Notes: generated by a model from the sequence alone, not told the origin. A DNA stretch of 64,000 nt from Streptomyces tibetensis (GCF_007655005.1 NZ_SZVW01000007.1:124001-188000); one strand, 5' to 3'. Shown: positions 42,953-51,628, numbered from the stretch's first letter. Numbers and translations: made by a program.

Positions 42953-43833
42953 GCAGGGTGAACCTCGAGGGCAAGGTCGCCGTGGTGACCGGAGCGGCGC
43001 GCGGCGTCGGGGAGTTGCTGGCCCGCAAGCTCTCCGCACGGGGCGTGAAGGTAGCGCTGGTCGGCCTGGAGCCGGACGCGCTCAAGGAGGTCTCCGGCCG
43101 GCTGCACAGCGACAGCGACCACTGGCACGCCGACGTCACCGACCACGAGGCGATGGCCCGCGTGGCGAGCGAGGTCGAGGAGCGCTTCGGCCGGGTCGAC
43201 ATCGTCGTCGCCAACGCCGGTGTCGCCACCGGAGGGCCGTTCGCGGACTCCGACCCGGAGTCCTGGCGGCGGGTGATCGAGGTGAACCTGATCGGTTCCG
43301 CGGTGACCGCCCGGGCCTTCCTGCCGCTGCTGACGCGGAGCCGGGGCTATCTGCTGCAGATCGCCTCCCTCGCGGCGATCACCCCGGCGCCGATGATGAC
43401 CGCGTACTGCGCGTCCAAGTCGGGCGTGGAGGCGTACGCGCACAGCCTGCGGGCCGAGGTCGGGCACCGGGGAGTCAAGGTGGGTGTCGGCTATCTGTCG
43501 TGGACCGACACCGACATGGTGCGCGGGGCCGACAGGGACGACGTCATGCGGGAGTTGAGGCAGCGGCTGCCCTGGCCGTCCAACAAGACCTACCCGCTGG
43601 GGCCGGCCGTGGACCGGCTCGTGGAGGGGATCGAGCGCAGGTCGAGCCATGTGTACGGGCAGTGGTGGCTGCGCGGGATGCAGGGCGTGCGCGGCTACCT
43701 GCCCGCGGTCATCGGGACGGTGGGTCAGCGCGAGATGCGGCGGTTCGCGGACCGGCTGACGGGCATGCGCACGGGCCTCGTCGGGGCCGGTGGAGCGGCC
43801 GACGAACAGCAGCGGACTACGCTCCGTAAGTGA
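42949..43833 (+). CDS. Short-chain dehydrogenase/reductase
   Basis: 294 residues. Classical SDR: cofactor loop TGAARGVG near residue 15, NAG near 91, catalytic Ser in LLQIASLAA and YCASKSG near 155. The C-terminal 45 residues are longer than usual and contain a WWLRGMQGVRGYLPAV segment that may touch the membrane. In the cassette it could oxidise an alcohol to the ketone used by the monooxygenase, or reduce a product. It overlaps the hydrolase by ATGA. Confidence 0.9.
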   Translation: MSRVNLEGKVAVVTGAARGVGELLARKLSARGVKVALVGLEPDALKEVSGRLHSDSDHWHADVTDHEAMARVASEVEERFGRVDIVVANAGVATGGPFADSDPESWRRVIEVNLIGSAVTARAFLPLLTRSRGYLLQIASLAAITPAPMMTAYCASKSGVEAYAHSLRAEVGHRGVKVGVGYLSWTDTDMVRGADRDDVMRELRQRLPWPSNKTYPLGPAVDRLVEGIERRSSHVYGQWWLRGMQGVRGYLPAVIGTVGQREMRRFADRLTGMRTGLVGAGGAADEQQRTTLRK

Positions 43834-43909
43834 TCGACATGCGCAGGGTCACGACCCGTGTGAATCTGATCGAGCCAGATCCCCTCACCCCCAACGGGAG
43901 TGAACCCAC

Positions 43910-44134
43910 ATGGGTATGAAGGACCAGTTCCAGGAGAAGTCCGAGCAGTGGCAGAACCAGGCTCGCCAGAAGGCGGACCAGGCTCGCGAGCAGATGCAGG
44001 GCCGCGGTCGCCGGCGCGACGAGGACATGGACCCCTCGCAGCCGCAGCGCGACCGTGAGCGCTCGGAGCCGCAGCGCGACCGTGAGCGTGAGCGTGACCA
44101 GGAGGACCGCTTCGACCAGGACTACGACGCCTGA
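43910..44134 (+). CDS. Small, highly charged hypothetical protein
   Basis: 74 residues, mostly Gln, Arg, Glu and Asp. The first 40 residues could form one long helix (FQEKSEQWQNQARQKADQA); then QRDRERSEPQRDRERERD is a near repeat. GGGAG precedes the ATG and a strong terminator follows, so it is probably expressed. It may be a stress or nucleic-acid-associated protein; no family recognised. Confidence 0.7.
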   Translation: MGMKDQFQEKSEQWQNQARQKADQAREQMQGRGRRRDEDMDPSQPQRDRERSEPQRDRERERDQEDRFDQDYDA

Positions 44135-44150
44135 CGTTGCGTGCCGAAGG

Positions 44151-44184
44151 AAAGGGGTGTCCCCGAGCGGGGCGCCCCTTTTCC
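44151..44184 (+). terminator. Rho-independent terminator
   Basis: AAAGGGGTGTCCCC, loop GAGC, GGGGCGCCCCTTTT: GC stem with one bulge and a T-run, rare in this genome. Confidence 0.88.
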
Positions 44185-44226
44185 CCTTCTGCCCCCGTGT
44201 CGCCGTCGGTTGGACTGACGTCCGGT

Positions 44227-47200
44227 TCACGCCCGGGGCGGCAGCTTCGGACGGGAGCGGTCGGGTACGTCGCTGTAGGTCGGCGGTGTCGCCGGTGGGT
44301 TGGTGTCCAGCAGTCCGAGCGCCAGTTCCACCGCGTCGGCCAGCTGGGCGTGCCGTCCCTCGGCCCAGTCCAGCGGGGTGCGCAGGATGTCGATGTCGGG
44401 GGCGACGCCCTTGTTCTCGATCGACCAGCCGTACGCGTCGAACCAGGCCGCGTTCATCGGCACCGTGATCACCGTGCCGTCGCCCAGTTCGTGACGGCCG
44501 GTCATGCCGACCACACCGCCCCAGGTGCGCTGTCCCACGACCGGGCCGAGCTTCAGCAGCTTGAACGCCGCGGTGATCATGTCGCCGTCGGAGGAGGTCG
44601 CCTCGTCCGCCAGGGCGACCACCGGGCCCCGCGGCGCGTTCGAGGTGTACGAGACCGGCTGGGCGTCGCGGGTCAGGTCCCAGCCCAGGATCGTCCGGCT
44701 CAGCGTCTCGATGACGAGTTCGCTGATGTGGCCGCCCGCGTTGCCGCGCACGTCCACGATCAGCGCGGGGCGGGACACCTCCATGCGCAGGTCGCGGTTG
44801 AACTGGGCCCAGCCCGAACCGCCCATGTCGGGGATGTGCAGATAGCCGCAGCGCCCGCCGCTCAACTCGCGCACCACCGCCCGGCGTTTGGCCACCCAGT
44901 CCTGGTAGCGCAGCGGGCGCTCGTCGACCAGCGGGACGACGGCCACCCGCCGGGGTGCGCCTCCGGTCTGCGCCGAGCCCGCCGCCGGGACATCGGCAGA
45001 AACCGCCGCCGGGTCCGCCGCCGGGTGATCGGCCGAGCCCGCCGCAGAAACCGCCGCCAGGTCCGCCGCCGGGTCATCGGCCGAGCCCGCCGCCGAAACC
45101 GCCGTCGAGTCCCCGGCCGAGTCCGCCGCCGTGACGCCCGCCAGGTCCGCCGCCGTGACCCCCGCCAGGTCCGCCGCCGGGTCCCCGGCCGAGTCCGCCG
45201 CCGTGACCCCCGCCAGGTCCGCCGCCGGGTCCCCGGCCGAGTCCGCCGCCGTGACCCCCGCCAGGTCCGCCGCCGGGTCCCCGGCTGAGTCCGCCGCCGT
45301 GACCCCCGCCGAGTTCTCCGCCGGGTCGAAGGTCAGCTCCACCGTCGTACCGCCCGCGCCGGCCAGCAGCGGATACGGGCCCGTGTCCGGGTCCACCGGG
45401 CGGCCGTCCACGTGGGTGAGGACCGCGCCCTCCCGGATGCCCGTGCCGGCCAGTGGGGAGCGGGCCTTGGAGTCGGAGGAGTCGCCGAGCAGGATCCGCT
45501 TGACCGTCCAGCCGCGGTCCCTGCGTACGAAGTTGGCGCCCAGCAGGCCCTGCCGGCGCTGGTAGTGGGGCGGGCCCTCGTTGCGCCGGGCGGCGGTGAC
45601 GTAGGCGTGGGACGTGCCCAGTTCGCCGAGGGCCTCGCGCAGCAGGTCGGCGAACTCGTCGGGGGACGCGACCCGTTCGACCAGCGGGCGGTACTGGTCC
45701 AGCACCCCGTCCCAGTCGATGCCGCACATGCCAGGGTCCCAGAAGTAGGCCCGGATCAGCCGGCCGGCCTCCTCGTAGGACTGCCGCCACTCCGCCGCCG
45801 GGTCGACCGTGTGCAGGATGCGGCGGGCGTCGATCCACACGGTGGAGTCGCTGTCGCCCTGCTCGCCGGCCGGGACCGCGCGCAGCTCGCCCTCGTCGAC
45901 GATCACCAGCCGGCTGCCGTCGCCGCTGACCGTGAACCAGTCGAGGTGCTGGGCGAGTTCGGACCTCCTGGCCTTGGTGATGCCGAAGTGCTCCAGGGTC
46001 GGCCGGCCGCTGGTGTCGTCAGGGTTGGCGAACGTCTCGCCGAGGGCGCCGGAGATCGGCCAGCGCAGCCACACCAGCCCGCCGCCCGCGACCGGGCGCA
46101 GCGCCGAGTACTTGGAGGCGGCCACCGGGAACGGCGTGACGCGGCTCTCCAGCCCCTCGACCTCGACGGTCACGGCGGCCCCGTGGCCCCCGTCGTCGTC
46201 CTCGACCGGGTCCAGGCCGCCGGCGGCCGGGCGGCCCTCGGGGTTCACGGCGAACGGGGAGGGCGTCGCGGAGGACAGCGGCACCAGGTACGGGCGGCAG
46301 CCCAGCGGGAAGGACAGGTCGCCGGTGTGCACGTCGTAGACGGGGTCGAAGCCGCGCCAGGACAGGAAGGCCAGGTACCGGCCGTCGCTGGTGAAGACCG
46401 GGTTCTCGTCCTCGAAGCGGCCGCCCGTGACGTCGACGACGAGCCGGTCGGCGAGTCGGGCCATCTTGATCTGCCGCAGACTCCGCCCGATGCCCGGGTG
46501 CGACCAGGTGAGCCACGCTCCGTCGGGGGAGAACGCGAGGTCGCGCACGGGTCCGTTGACCGACCGGATCAGCTCGGTGACCTCGCCGCCGCTGTCCTCC
46601 GTGACGTCCACGAGGAGGAGCCGGCCGTCGTGCGAGGCGACCGCCAGCCGCTCGCCCTCCGGGTCCGAGACCACTTCGTGCACGCGGCCCAGGCGGCCCT
46701 GGGCCATCCGCCGGGGCGCCCGGTCGCCGCTGGCTCGGGGCAGGGAGGCGATCTCGATCGCGTCCTCGCCCTCGGCGTCCGTCACGTACGCCACCCGCCC
46801 GCTGCCGCCGAGCATCTCCGGCAGCCGTACCCGGACGCCGGGGGTGTCGGTGAGGGTGCGGGCCGGGCCGTCCCGGTGGGTCAGCCAGTACAGGCTGCCG
46901 CGCACGACGACGGCACTGGCCCGCCCGGTCTCGTCGACGGAGAGGCCGTCCAGATGCCGGGACGCCGCCACCTGGTAGGGCCGCCGCCCGGCCCGCGGCC
47001 CGCTCAGCCGTACGTCCAGCCGGCGCGGCTCGGAGTCCGGGGACAGGTCGTCGACCAGCCACAGGTCGCCCCCGCACTGGTACACCACCCGGGTGCCGTC
47101 GCTGGCGGCGTGCCGGGCGTAGAAGGCGTCGTGGTCGGTGTGCCGGCGCAGCCCGGAGCCGTCGTAGGCGCAGGAGTAGAGGTTGGCGACGCCCTCGTGG

Positions 47201-47805
47201 TCGGAGAGGAACGCGATGCGGCCGCCGACGAACATGGGGGAGTGCAGGTGGCCCCCGATGCCTTCGAGCAGCCGTTCGCCGTGCAGCCAGAGCCGGCCCG
47301 TCGCCCCGCCGCGGTAGCGCTTCCAGGAGGCTGGTTCGTGCGGTGGGGTGCCGGTGAGGAGGAGGGACTTGCGCTCCCCGTCCACGTCGGCGACCTGGAT
47401 GTCGGAGACCGGCCCCCAGGGCAGTTTGCGGCCCGGGTCGCCGCCCGGCGTGACCTTGTAGGCCCAGGTGAAGTAGGAGAAGGGCTCGCCGTGCGAGGCC
47501 ACGGCCAGGATCTCGCCGTCCGGGGTCCAGCCGCAGACCCGGGTGTCGGCGCTGCCCCAGTGGCTCACCTGGCGGCCCGGCCCGCCGTCCACCGGGACGA
47601 CGTGGACCTCGGGCACCAGGCTGCGCCAGCTCGTGTACGCCAGGTGGCGGCCGTCGGGCGAGAAGCGCGGGTGACCCGCCTTGGTGCGGTCGACGGTGAG
47701 CCGCCAGGCCCGGCCGGGGGAGTCGAGCGGGGCGAGCCAGAGGTCGTCCTCGGCCACGAAGCACAGCAGGTCGTCATGGAGGTGCGGCAGACGCAGATAG
47801 GTCAC
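44227..47805 (-). CDS. Tricorn protease homologue (S41 family) with repeat insertion
   Basis: 1192 residues. Two beta-propellers (about 1-310 and 320-660) are followed by a C1 helical region, a PDZ domain (about 745-850) and the S41 peptidase domain. Catalytic residues appear in GTSHAY near residue 732 (Ser-His) and ATSSDGD near 1070 (nucleophile Ser). Tricorn degrades oligopeptides left by the proteasome. Between PDZ and catalytic domains an Ala/Asp/Ser-rich insert of about 120 residues contains a 16-residue repeat. The GTG start has GAGGA very close to it. Soluble, cytoplasmic. Confidence 0.9.
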   Translation of the reverse strand: MTYLRLPHLHDDLLCFVAEDDLWLAPLDSPGRAWRLTVDRTKAGHPRFSPDGRHLAYTSWRSLVPEVHVVPVDGGPGRQVSHWGSADTRVCGWTPDGEILAVASHGEPFSYFTWAYKVTPGGDPGRKLPWGPVSDIQVADVDGERKSLLLTGTPPHEPASWKRYRGGATGRLWLHGERLLEGIGGHLHSPMFVGGRIAFLSDHEGVANLYSCAYDGSGLRRHTDHDAFYARHAASDGTRVVYQCGGDLWLVDDLSPDSEPRRLDVRLSGPRAGRRPYQVAASRHLDGLSVDETGRASAVVVRGSLYWLTHRDGPARTLTDTPGVRVRLPEMLGGSGRVAYVTDAEGEDAIEIASLPRASGDRAPRRMAQGRLGRVHEVVSDPEGERLAVASHDGRLLLVDVTEDSGGEVTELIRSVNGPVRDLAFSPDGAWLTWSHPGIGRSLRQIKMARLADRLVVDVTGGRFEDENPVFTSDGRYLAFLSWRGFDPVYDVHTGDLSFPLGCRPYLVPLSSATPSPFAVNPEGRPAAGGLDPVEDDDGGHGAAVTVEVEGLESRVTPFPVAASKYSALRPVAGGGLVWLRWPISGALGETFANPDDTSGRPTLEHFGITKARRSELAQHLDWFTVSGDGSRLVIVDEGELRAVPAGEQGDSDSTVWIDARRILHTVDPAAEWRQSYEEAGRLIRAYFWDPGMCGIDWDGVLDQYRPLVERVASPDEFADLLREALGELGTSHAYVTAARRNEGPPHYQRRQGLLGANFVRRDRGWTVKRILLGDSSDSKARSPLAGTGIREGAVLTHVDGRPVDPDTGPYPLLAGAGGTTVELTFDPAENSAGVTAADSAGDPAADLAGVTAADSAGDPAADLAGVTAADSAGDPAADLAGVTAADLAGVTAADSAGDSTAVSAAGSADDPAADLAAVSAAGSADHPAADPAAVSADVPAAGSAQTGGAPRRVAVVPLVDERPLRYQDWVAKRRAVVRELSGGRCGYLHIPDMGGSGWAQFNRDLRMEVSRPALIVDVRGNAGGHISELVIETLSRTILGWDLTRDAQPVSYTSNAPRGPVVALADEATSSDGDMITAAFKLLKLGPVVGQRTWGGVVGMTGRHELGDGTVITVPMNAAWFDAYGWSIENKGVAPDIDILRTPLDWAEGRHAQLADAVELALGLLDTNPPATPPTYSDVPDRSRPKLPPRA
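44990..45314 (-). repeat. 48-bp intragenic tandem repeat in tricorn gene
   Basis: Two perfect 48-base copies (45181-45228, 45229-45276) and a partial third encode a 16-residue unit of SAGDPAADLAGVTAAD. Degenerate shorter units of the same codons extend towards 44990. All in frame. Confidence 0.9.
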
Positions 47806-47875
47806 GTCCTCATGCTTTGCCGGGGGGCGTACCCGGGCAACTCAGGGCAGAAGGTCGGTTGTGCCCATTACGTGT

Positions 47876-47890
47876 ACGAAACCGTTTCGT
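47876..47890. promoter_or_regulatory. TetR operator 1 (perfect)
   Basis: ACGAAAC-C-GTTTCGT, a perfect 15-bp palindrome overlapping the -35 region of the TetR gene. Confidence 0.72.
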
Positions 47891-47913
47891 TTCCATGAGA
47901 AGTGCGCTACATT
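47885..47913 (+). promoter_or_regulatory. Promoter of TetR gene
   Basis: TTTCGT, 17 bases, TACATT. It starts inside operator 1 and ends nine bases before operator 2. Confidence 0.5.
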
Positions 47914-47921
47914 CGTGACGT

Positions 47922-47936
47922 ACGAAACCGTGTCGT
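47922..47936. promoter_or_regulatory. TetR operator 2 (one mismatch)
   Basis: ACGAAAC-C-GTGTCGT, 46 bases after operator 1, at or just after the expected transcription start. Confidence 0.65.
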
Positions 47937-47956
47937 TCGGAGCAGGAGGGCGAGGG

Positions 47957-48559
47957 ATGGCCGAGGTCGCCGCCGCGCGTCGCAGCCGGATCACCCCCGA
48001 GCGTGAGGCCGAGCTCTACACGGCCGTGCTCGACCTGCTCCGCGAGGTCGGCTACGACGCCCTCACCATGGACGCCGTGGCCGCGCGCACCCGGTCCAGC
48101 AAGGCCACCCTCTACCGCCAGTGGGGCGGCAAGGCCCAGCTGGTCGTCAAGGCGCTCCGTCACAACAAGCCGGTGAAGAACCTCGACGAGGTCGACACCG
48201 GTTCCCTGCGCGGCGACTTCCACGCGCTCCTGGCGCGCGCCGACGACGCCGAGATGGAGCAGAACGGCGCACTGATGCGCGGCCTGGCCACGGCGATGCA
48301 CGCCAACCCCGACCTCCACAGCGAGTTCCGGAGCCAGATCATCGAGCCGGAGATCGCGGATTCGCGCCGCGTGCTCCAGCGCGCCGTCGACCGGGGCGAG
48401 GTCCGCGCGGACTGCCCCGCGCTGGAGTTCGTGGTGCACATGATGCTGGGCGCCTTCGTCACCCGCGCGATCGTCGACGACCGGCCCCCGACGGCGGCCT
48501 TCCTGACCTCGTACATCGACGCCGTGGTCCTCCCGGCCCTCGGCGTACCCACCGAGTAG
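47957..48559 (+). CDS. TetR family transcriptional regulator, autoregulated
   Basis: 200 residues. TetR HTH at about 20-65 (AVLDLLREVGYDALTMDAVAARTRSSKATLYRQWGGKAQLV as consecutive HTH elements) and a C-terminal domain of the TetR_C type with IIEPEIADSRRVL. ATG with GGAGGG. Two palindromes flank its promoter. It is divergent from the tricorn gene, whose start lies 150 bases away, so it may also affect that gene. Ligand unknown. Confidence 0.88.
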   Translation: MAEVAAARRSRITPEREAELYTAVLDLLREVGYDALTMDAVAARTRSSKATLYRQWGGKAQLVVKALRHNKPVKNLDEVDTGSLRGDFHALLARADDAEMEQNGALMRGLATAMHANPDLHSEFRSQIIEPEIADSRRVLQRAVDRGEVRADCPALEFVVHMMLGAFVTRAIVDDRPPTAAFLTSYIDAVVLPALGVPTE

Positions 48560-48636
48560 TCCACCCCGGCCTGCGGCGAGCCGCACGCTCCGAACCCACT
48601 CGCGTGCGCTCTACACGGACCACTACCGTGCTCCCC

Positions 48637-49152
48637 ATGACGACGACAGCCGCCACTGACGCCGGTGATTCCGGAGCCCATCCCCGATTCGCCGAAGCCC
48701 TGCGGGAGCTCGGGCTCGGGGACCTCGTGAGCCAGGTCCGCCGCTTCCCCGACGCCACCCGTACCGCCGCCGAGGCCGCCGCCGCGATCGGGTGCGAGCT
48801 GAACCAGATCTGCAAGTCGCTGATCTTCGCCGCGGACTCGGTTCCGGTGCTCGTGCTCATGGACGGCGCCTCCCGGGTCGACCTCGAACTCGTCCGCAAG
48901 GAGCTCGGCGCCGACAAGGTCACCCGGGCCAAGGTGGACGTCGTGCGGGAGACCACCGGGTACGCCATCGGCGGTGTGCCGCCCTTCGGGCACCGGACCA
49001 GGACCCGGGTGCTCGCCGACCGGTCCCTGCTGGAGCACGACGTCGTCTGGGCCGCGGCCGGAACGCCGTACACCGTGTTCCCCATGGCCCCCGAGGACCT
49101 CGTGACATACGCCGACGGCACCCTGGTGGACGTGCGCGAGCCCACCCCGTGA
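48637..49152 (+). CDS. YbaK/EbsC family aminoacyl-tRNA deacylase
   Basis: 171 residues. The catalytic-site lysine lies in QICKSLIFAA near residue 60, followed by MDGASRVDLELVRKELGADKV and TTGYAIGGVPPFGH, the conserved substrate pocket. It is expected to hydrolyse mischarged tRNA such as Cys-tRNA(Pro). Short spacer from a TACCGT element to the ATG. Its stop overlaps the start of the permease gene as GTGA. Confidence 0.9.
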   Translation: MTTTAATDAGDSGAHPRFAEALRELGLGDLVSQVRRFPDATRTAAEAAAAIGCELNQICKSLIFAADSVPVLVLMDGASRVDLELVRKELGADKVTRAKVDVVRETTGYAIGGVPPFGHRTRTRVLADRSLLEHDVVWAAAGTPYTVFPMAPEDLVTYADGTLVDVREPTP

Positions 49153-49994
49153 CCCCTCTGGTCACCGCCGCCGTCCTGCTCGCCGCGGTCACCCACGCCA
49201 GCTGGAACGCCATCGCCCACAAGATCACCGACAAGCTCGTCGGCTTCGCGCTGATCTCGGGCGGCGGGATGGTCATCGGGCTCGCCATGGCATCCTTCGT
49301 GGCGTTCCCGGCGGCCGGGGCATGGCCCTATCTGCTCGCCTCCGCAGCCGTCCACATCGCCTACTACGCCCTGCTGATGAAGTCCTTCCGGCTGGGCGAC
49401 TTCGGGCAGGCCTATCCCATCGCCCGGGGTACCGCGCCGCTCGTCGTGACCCTGCTCGCCGCTCCCTTCGCGCACGAGGTGCCCGACGGGTGGGCCGCCG
49501 CCGGGATCGCATTGTCCTGCGCGGGGCTGACCGGCGTCGCCCTGTGGGGACTGCGCGGGCGGCGGCCCGACCGGGCGGCGATCGGGGCGGCCCTGGCGAC
49601 CGGGCTGACCATAGCGGTCTACACCGTCGTCGACGGGCTGGGCGTGCGGGCCTCCGGATCCTCCCTCGGGTACATCGCGTGGCTGATGGCGGTCCAGGGG
49701 GTGGTCATCCCGGCGTACGTCGTGTGGCGCTTGCGCGGCGAGACCGTCGCCCTGCTGCGGCCCTTCGCCGGGGTCGGGCTGATCGGTGCCGCACTGTCCG
49801 TCACCGCCTACGCCCTCGTGCTGTGGGCCCAGACCAGGGCCGAACTCGCCCCCATCGCTGCCCTGCGCGAGTCGTCGATCATCGTGGGCGCGGCGATCGG
49901 GGCCGTGTTCTTCAAGGAGCGGTTCGGGGCGCCCAGGATCGCGGCGGCCGGGCTGCTGGTCGTCGGGATCGGGCTGATGCTGCACGCCGGGTAG
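49149..49994 (+). CDS. EamA/DMT family transporter
   Basis: 281 residues and ten predicted helices in two EamA repeats (the second from about residue 145). The APIAALRESSIIVGAAIGAVFFKERFG motif near the end is typical of drug/metabolite transporters. Substrate unknown. Translationally coupled to the YbaK gene by GTGA, so the two may be functionally linked. A short duplication follows the stop. Confidence 0.87.
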   Translation: MTPLVTAAVLLAAVTHASWNAIAHKITDKLVGFALISGGGMVIGLAMASFVAFPAAGAWPYLLASAAVHIAYYALLMKSFRLGDFGQAYPIARGTAPLVVTLLAAPFAHEVPDGWAAAGIALSCAGLTGVALWGLRGRRPDRAAIGAALATGLTIAVYTVVDGLGVRASGSSLGYIAWLMAVQGVVIPAYVVWRLRGETVALLRPFAGVGLIGAALSVTAYALVLWAQTRAELAPIAALRESSIIVGAAIGAVFFKERFGAPRIAAAGLLVVGIGLMLHAG

Positions 49995-50067
49995 GCCTGT
50001 CAGGCGGGGCGCCGGATGGAGGCCCGTCGGGCGGGGTGCACGCCGGGTAGGGGCCTGTCAGGCGGGT
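49983..50067. repeat. Two-copy direct repeat spanning the permease stop
   Basis: GCACGCCGGGTAGG-CCTGTCAGGCGGG occurs at 49983 and again, with two extra bases, at 50038. The first copy includes the last codons and stop of the permease gene, the second is noncoding. Confidence 0.75.
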
Positions 50068-50122
50068 GCGTCCGGCCGGTGCGAGGAGCACCCTGGAACT
50101 AAGCGTTCCGGAGGTGATCGTC

Positions 50123-50398
50123 ATGATGCACACCACCGTGGGGTGGCACGTCGAGATGGAGTTCACGGAGGACGACCAGCGCACGCGCGCGGCCGCGATG
50201 GTCCGCCTGCCCGACGGCAGTGAGGTACGGGCGCACGGGCACGCGAGCCGGCACCGGACCGACGCCAATCAGCCGAGGGTCGGGGAGGAGATCGCCGGGG
50301 CCCGGGCGCTGAACGAACTCGCCATGCGGTTGCTGACCAAAGCCCACGAGGAGATCGACCAGGCGTCCGGGCGGACCTCCCACCCCATCCACGTCTAG
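50123..50398 (+). CDS. DUF1876 family small protein
   Basis: 91 residues: WHVEMEFTEDDQRTRAAAMVRLPDG then RVGEEIAGARALNELAMRLL, the pattern of DUF1876, a compact alpha/beta fold that includes mycobacterial dormancy proteins Rv1738 and Rv2632c. Function is not established; a role in translation or hypoxia has been proposed for Rv1738. The ATG has a near-perfect GGAGGTGATC ribosome site, so translation should be efficient. Convergent with the serine hydrolase gene. Confidence 0.85.
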   Translation: MMHTTVGWHVEMEFTEDDQRTRAAAMVRLPDGSEVRAHGHASRHRTDANQPRVGEEIAGARALNELAMRLLTKAHEEIDQASGRTSHPIHV

Positions 50399-50419
50399 CG
50401 GCCGACGAAGGCCCCCCGA

Positions 50420-51595
50420 CTACAGGTCCAGCACTCCCCGCACCGCCCGCACCAGCCCCTGCGCCCGCGGGTCCGCCGTCACCGTCTTGCGGAAGCCGTT
50501 GGTGACGTAGCCGAAGGCGATCCCCGTCTCCGGGTCGGCGAACCCGAGGGCGCCGCCACGGCCGGGGTGGCCGAAGGAACCCGGGGTCAGGAGCGGCGAG
50601 GCGCTGCCGTGCAGCATGTAGCCGAGGCCGAAGCGGGTGCCGACCACCAGGACCCGGTCGGGGCCCGCCGACTCCTCGGCCCGGGCCAGTTCCACCGTCT
50701 CCGGGGTGAACAGGCGGGTGAAGAGGCCCCCTGCGCCGGCCGTGTCGCCGATCAGGGTCGCGTAGAAGCGGGCCAGTCCGTCCGCCGTCGCCATGGCGTT
50801 GGTCGCCGGGAGGGCGGTCGCCCGGTAGGCGGGGTCGTTCTGGTCCGGGAACGGGGAGATCGCGGCGAACGCCCGGCGTGTGAGGGAGGCCGGATCCTCG
50901 TAGGCCTCGGTGACCGAGCGCTTGGGGCGGGCCCGCAGGCCGCCGGTCGGCTCGGCTCCCTCGACGCGGCCCACCCGCCCGACCCGGTAGGCCTCCGACT
51001 CCGGCAGACCGAGCCAGAGGTCCAGCCCCAGCGGGCCGGTGATCTGCGACGCCAGCCACTGCCCGGTGCCCTGCCCGGTCACGCGCCGCACCAGTTCGTC
51101 GACCAGCCAGCCGTAGGTGAGCGCGTGGTAGCCGTGGTCGGTGCCGGGCTCCCAGGCCAGGGCCTGCCCGGCGAGCGCCTCCGGGCCCCGCAGCGGGTCG
51201 AGCGCCTCCTGCGGGGTGAGCGGCCGGTCGAGGACCGGCAGCCCGGCACGGTGGTTCAGCACGTGCCGGACCAGCACCCGCTCCTTGCCCTGCGCCTTGA
51301 ACTCCGGCCAGTAGTGCCCCACCGGCGCGTCCAGGTCCAGCTGCCCGCGCTGGTGCAGCAGCAGGAGAGCGGCGGCGGCGACACCCTTGGTCGCCGAGCG
51401 CACGACCTGGGCCGTGCCGCGCTCCCAGGGGGCCGTGCCGTCGACGTCCTTCGTGCCGCCCCACAGGTCGACGACCTTGTGCCCGTCCCGGTAGACGGCG
51501 ACCGCGGCGCCCCGGTCCCCGAGCGTGTCGAAGTTCCGTGCGAACGCGTTCCTGACCGGCTCGAAGCCCTCGGCGACTGTGCCGTTCACGTCCAC
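50420..51595 (-). CDS. Serine hydrolase of the beta-lactamase class C/EstB family
   Basis: 391 residues. SxxK motif SATK near residue 68 provides nucleophile and base; the second motif is around GYHALTYGWL near 160 (Tyr), and HPGRGG near 340 takes the KTG position. No signal peptide, so it is a cytoplasmic esterase rather than a secreted beta-lactamase. GTG start with GAGGAG eight bases upstream. It lies 33 bases downstream of ohr on the same strand and may be cotranscribed. Confidence 0.87.
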   Translation of the reverse strand: MDVNGTVAEGFEPVRNAFARNFDTLGDRGAAVAVYRDGHKVVDLWGGTKDVDGTAPWERGTAQVVRSATKGVAAAALLLLHQRGQLDLDAPVGHYWPEFKAQGKERVLVRHVLNHRAGLPVLDRPLTPQEALDPLRGPEALAGQALAWEPGTDHGYHALTYGWLVDELVRRVTGQGTGQWLASQITGPLGLDLWLGLPESEAYRVGRVGRVEGAEPTGGLRARPKRSVTEAYEDPASLTRRAFAAISPFPDQNDPAYRATALPATNAMATADGLARFYATLIGDTAGAGGLFTRLFTPETVELARAEESAGPDRVLVVGTRFGLGYMLHGSASPLLTPGSFGHPGRGGALGFADPETGIAFGYVTNGFRKTVTADPRAQGLVRAVRGVLDL

Positions 51596-51628
51596 GTCGG
51601 TACTCCTCGTCTTGCGGGCTGCTCCCCC

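Noticed and set aside
45412..47898. Long plus-strand open frame opposite the tricorn gene
   Set aside because: The minus strand encodes complete propellers and catalytic motifs; the plus frame is a compositional shadow.
50420..51595. Secreted beta-lactamase
   Set aside because: There is no signal peptide and the motif set fits class C-like esterases.
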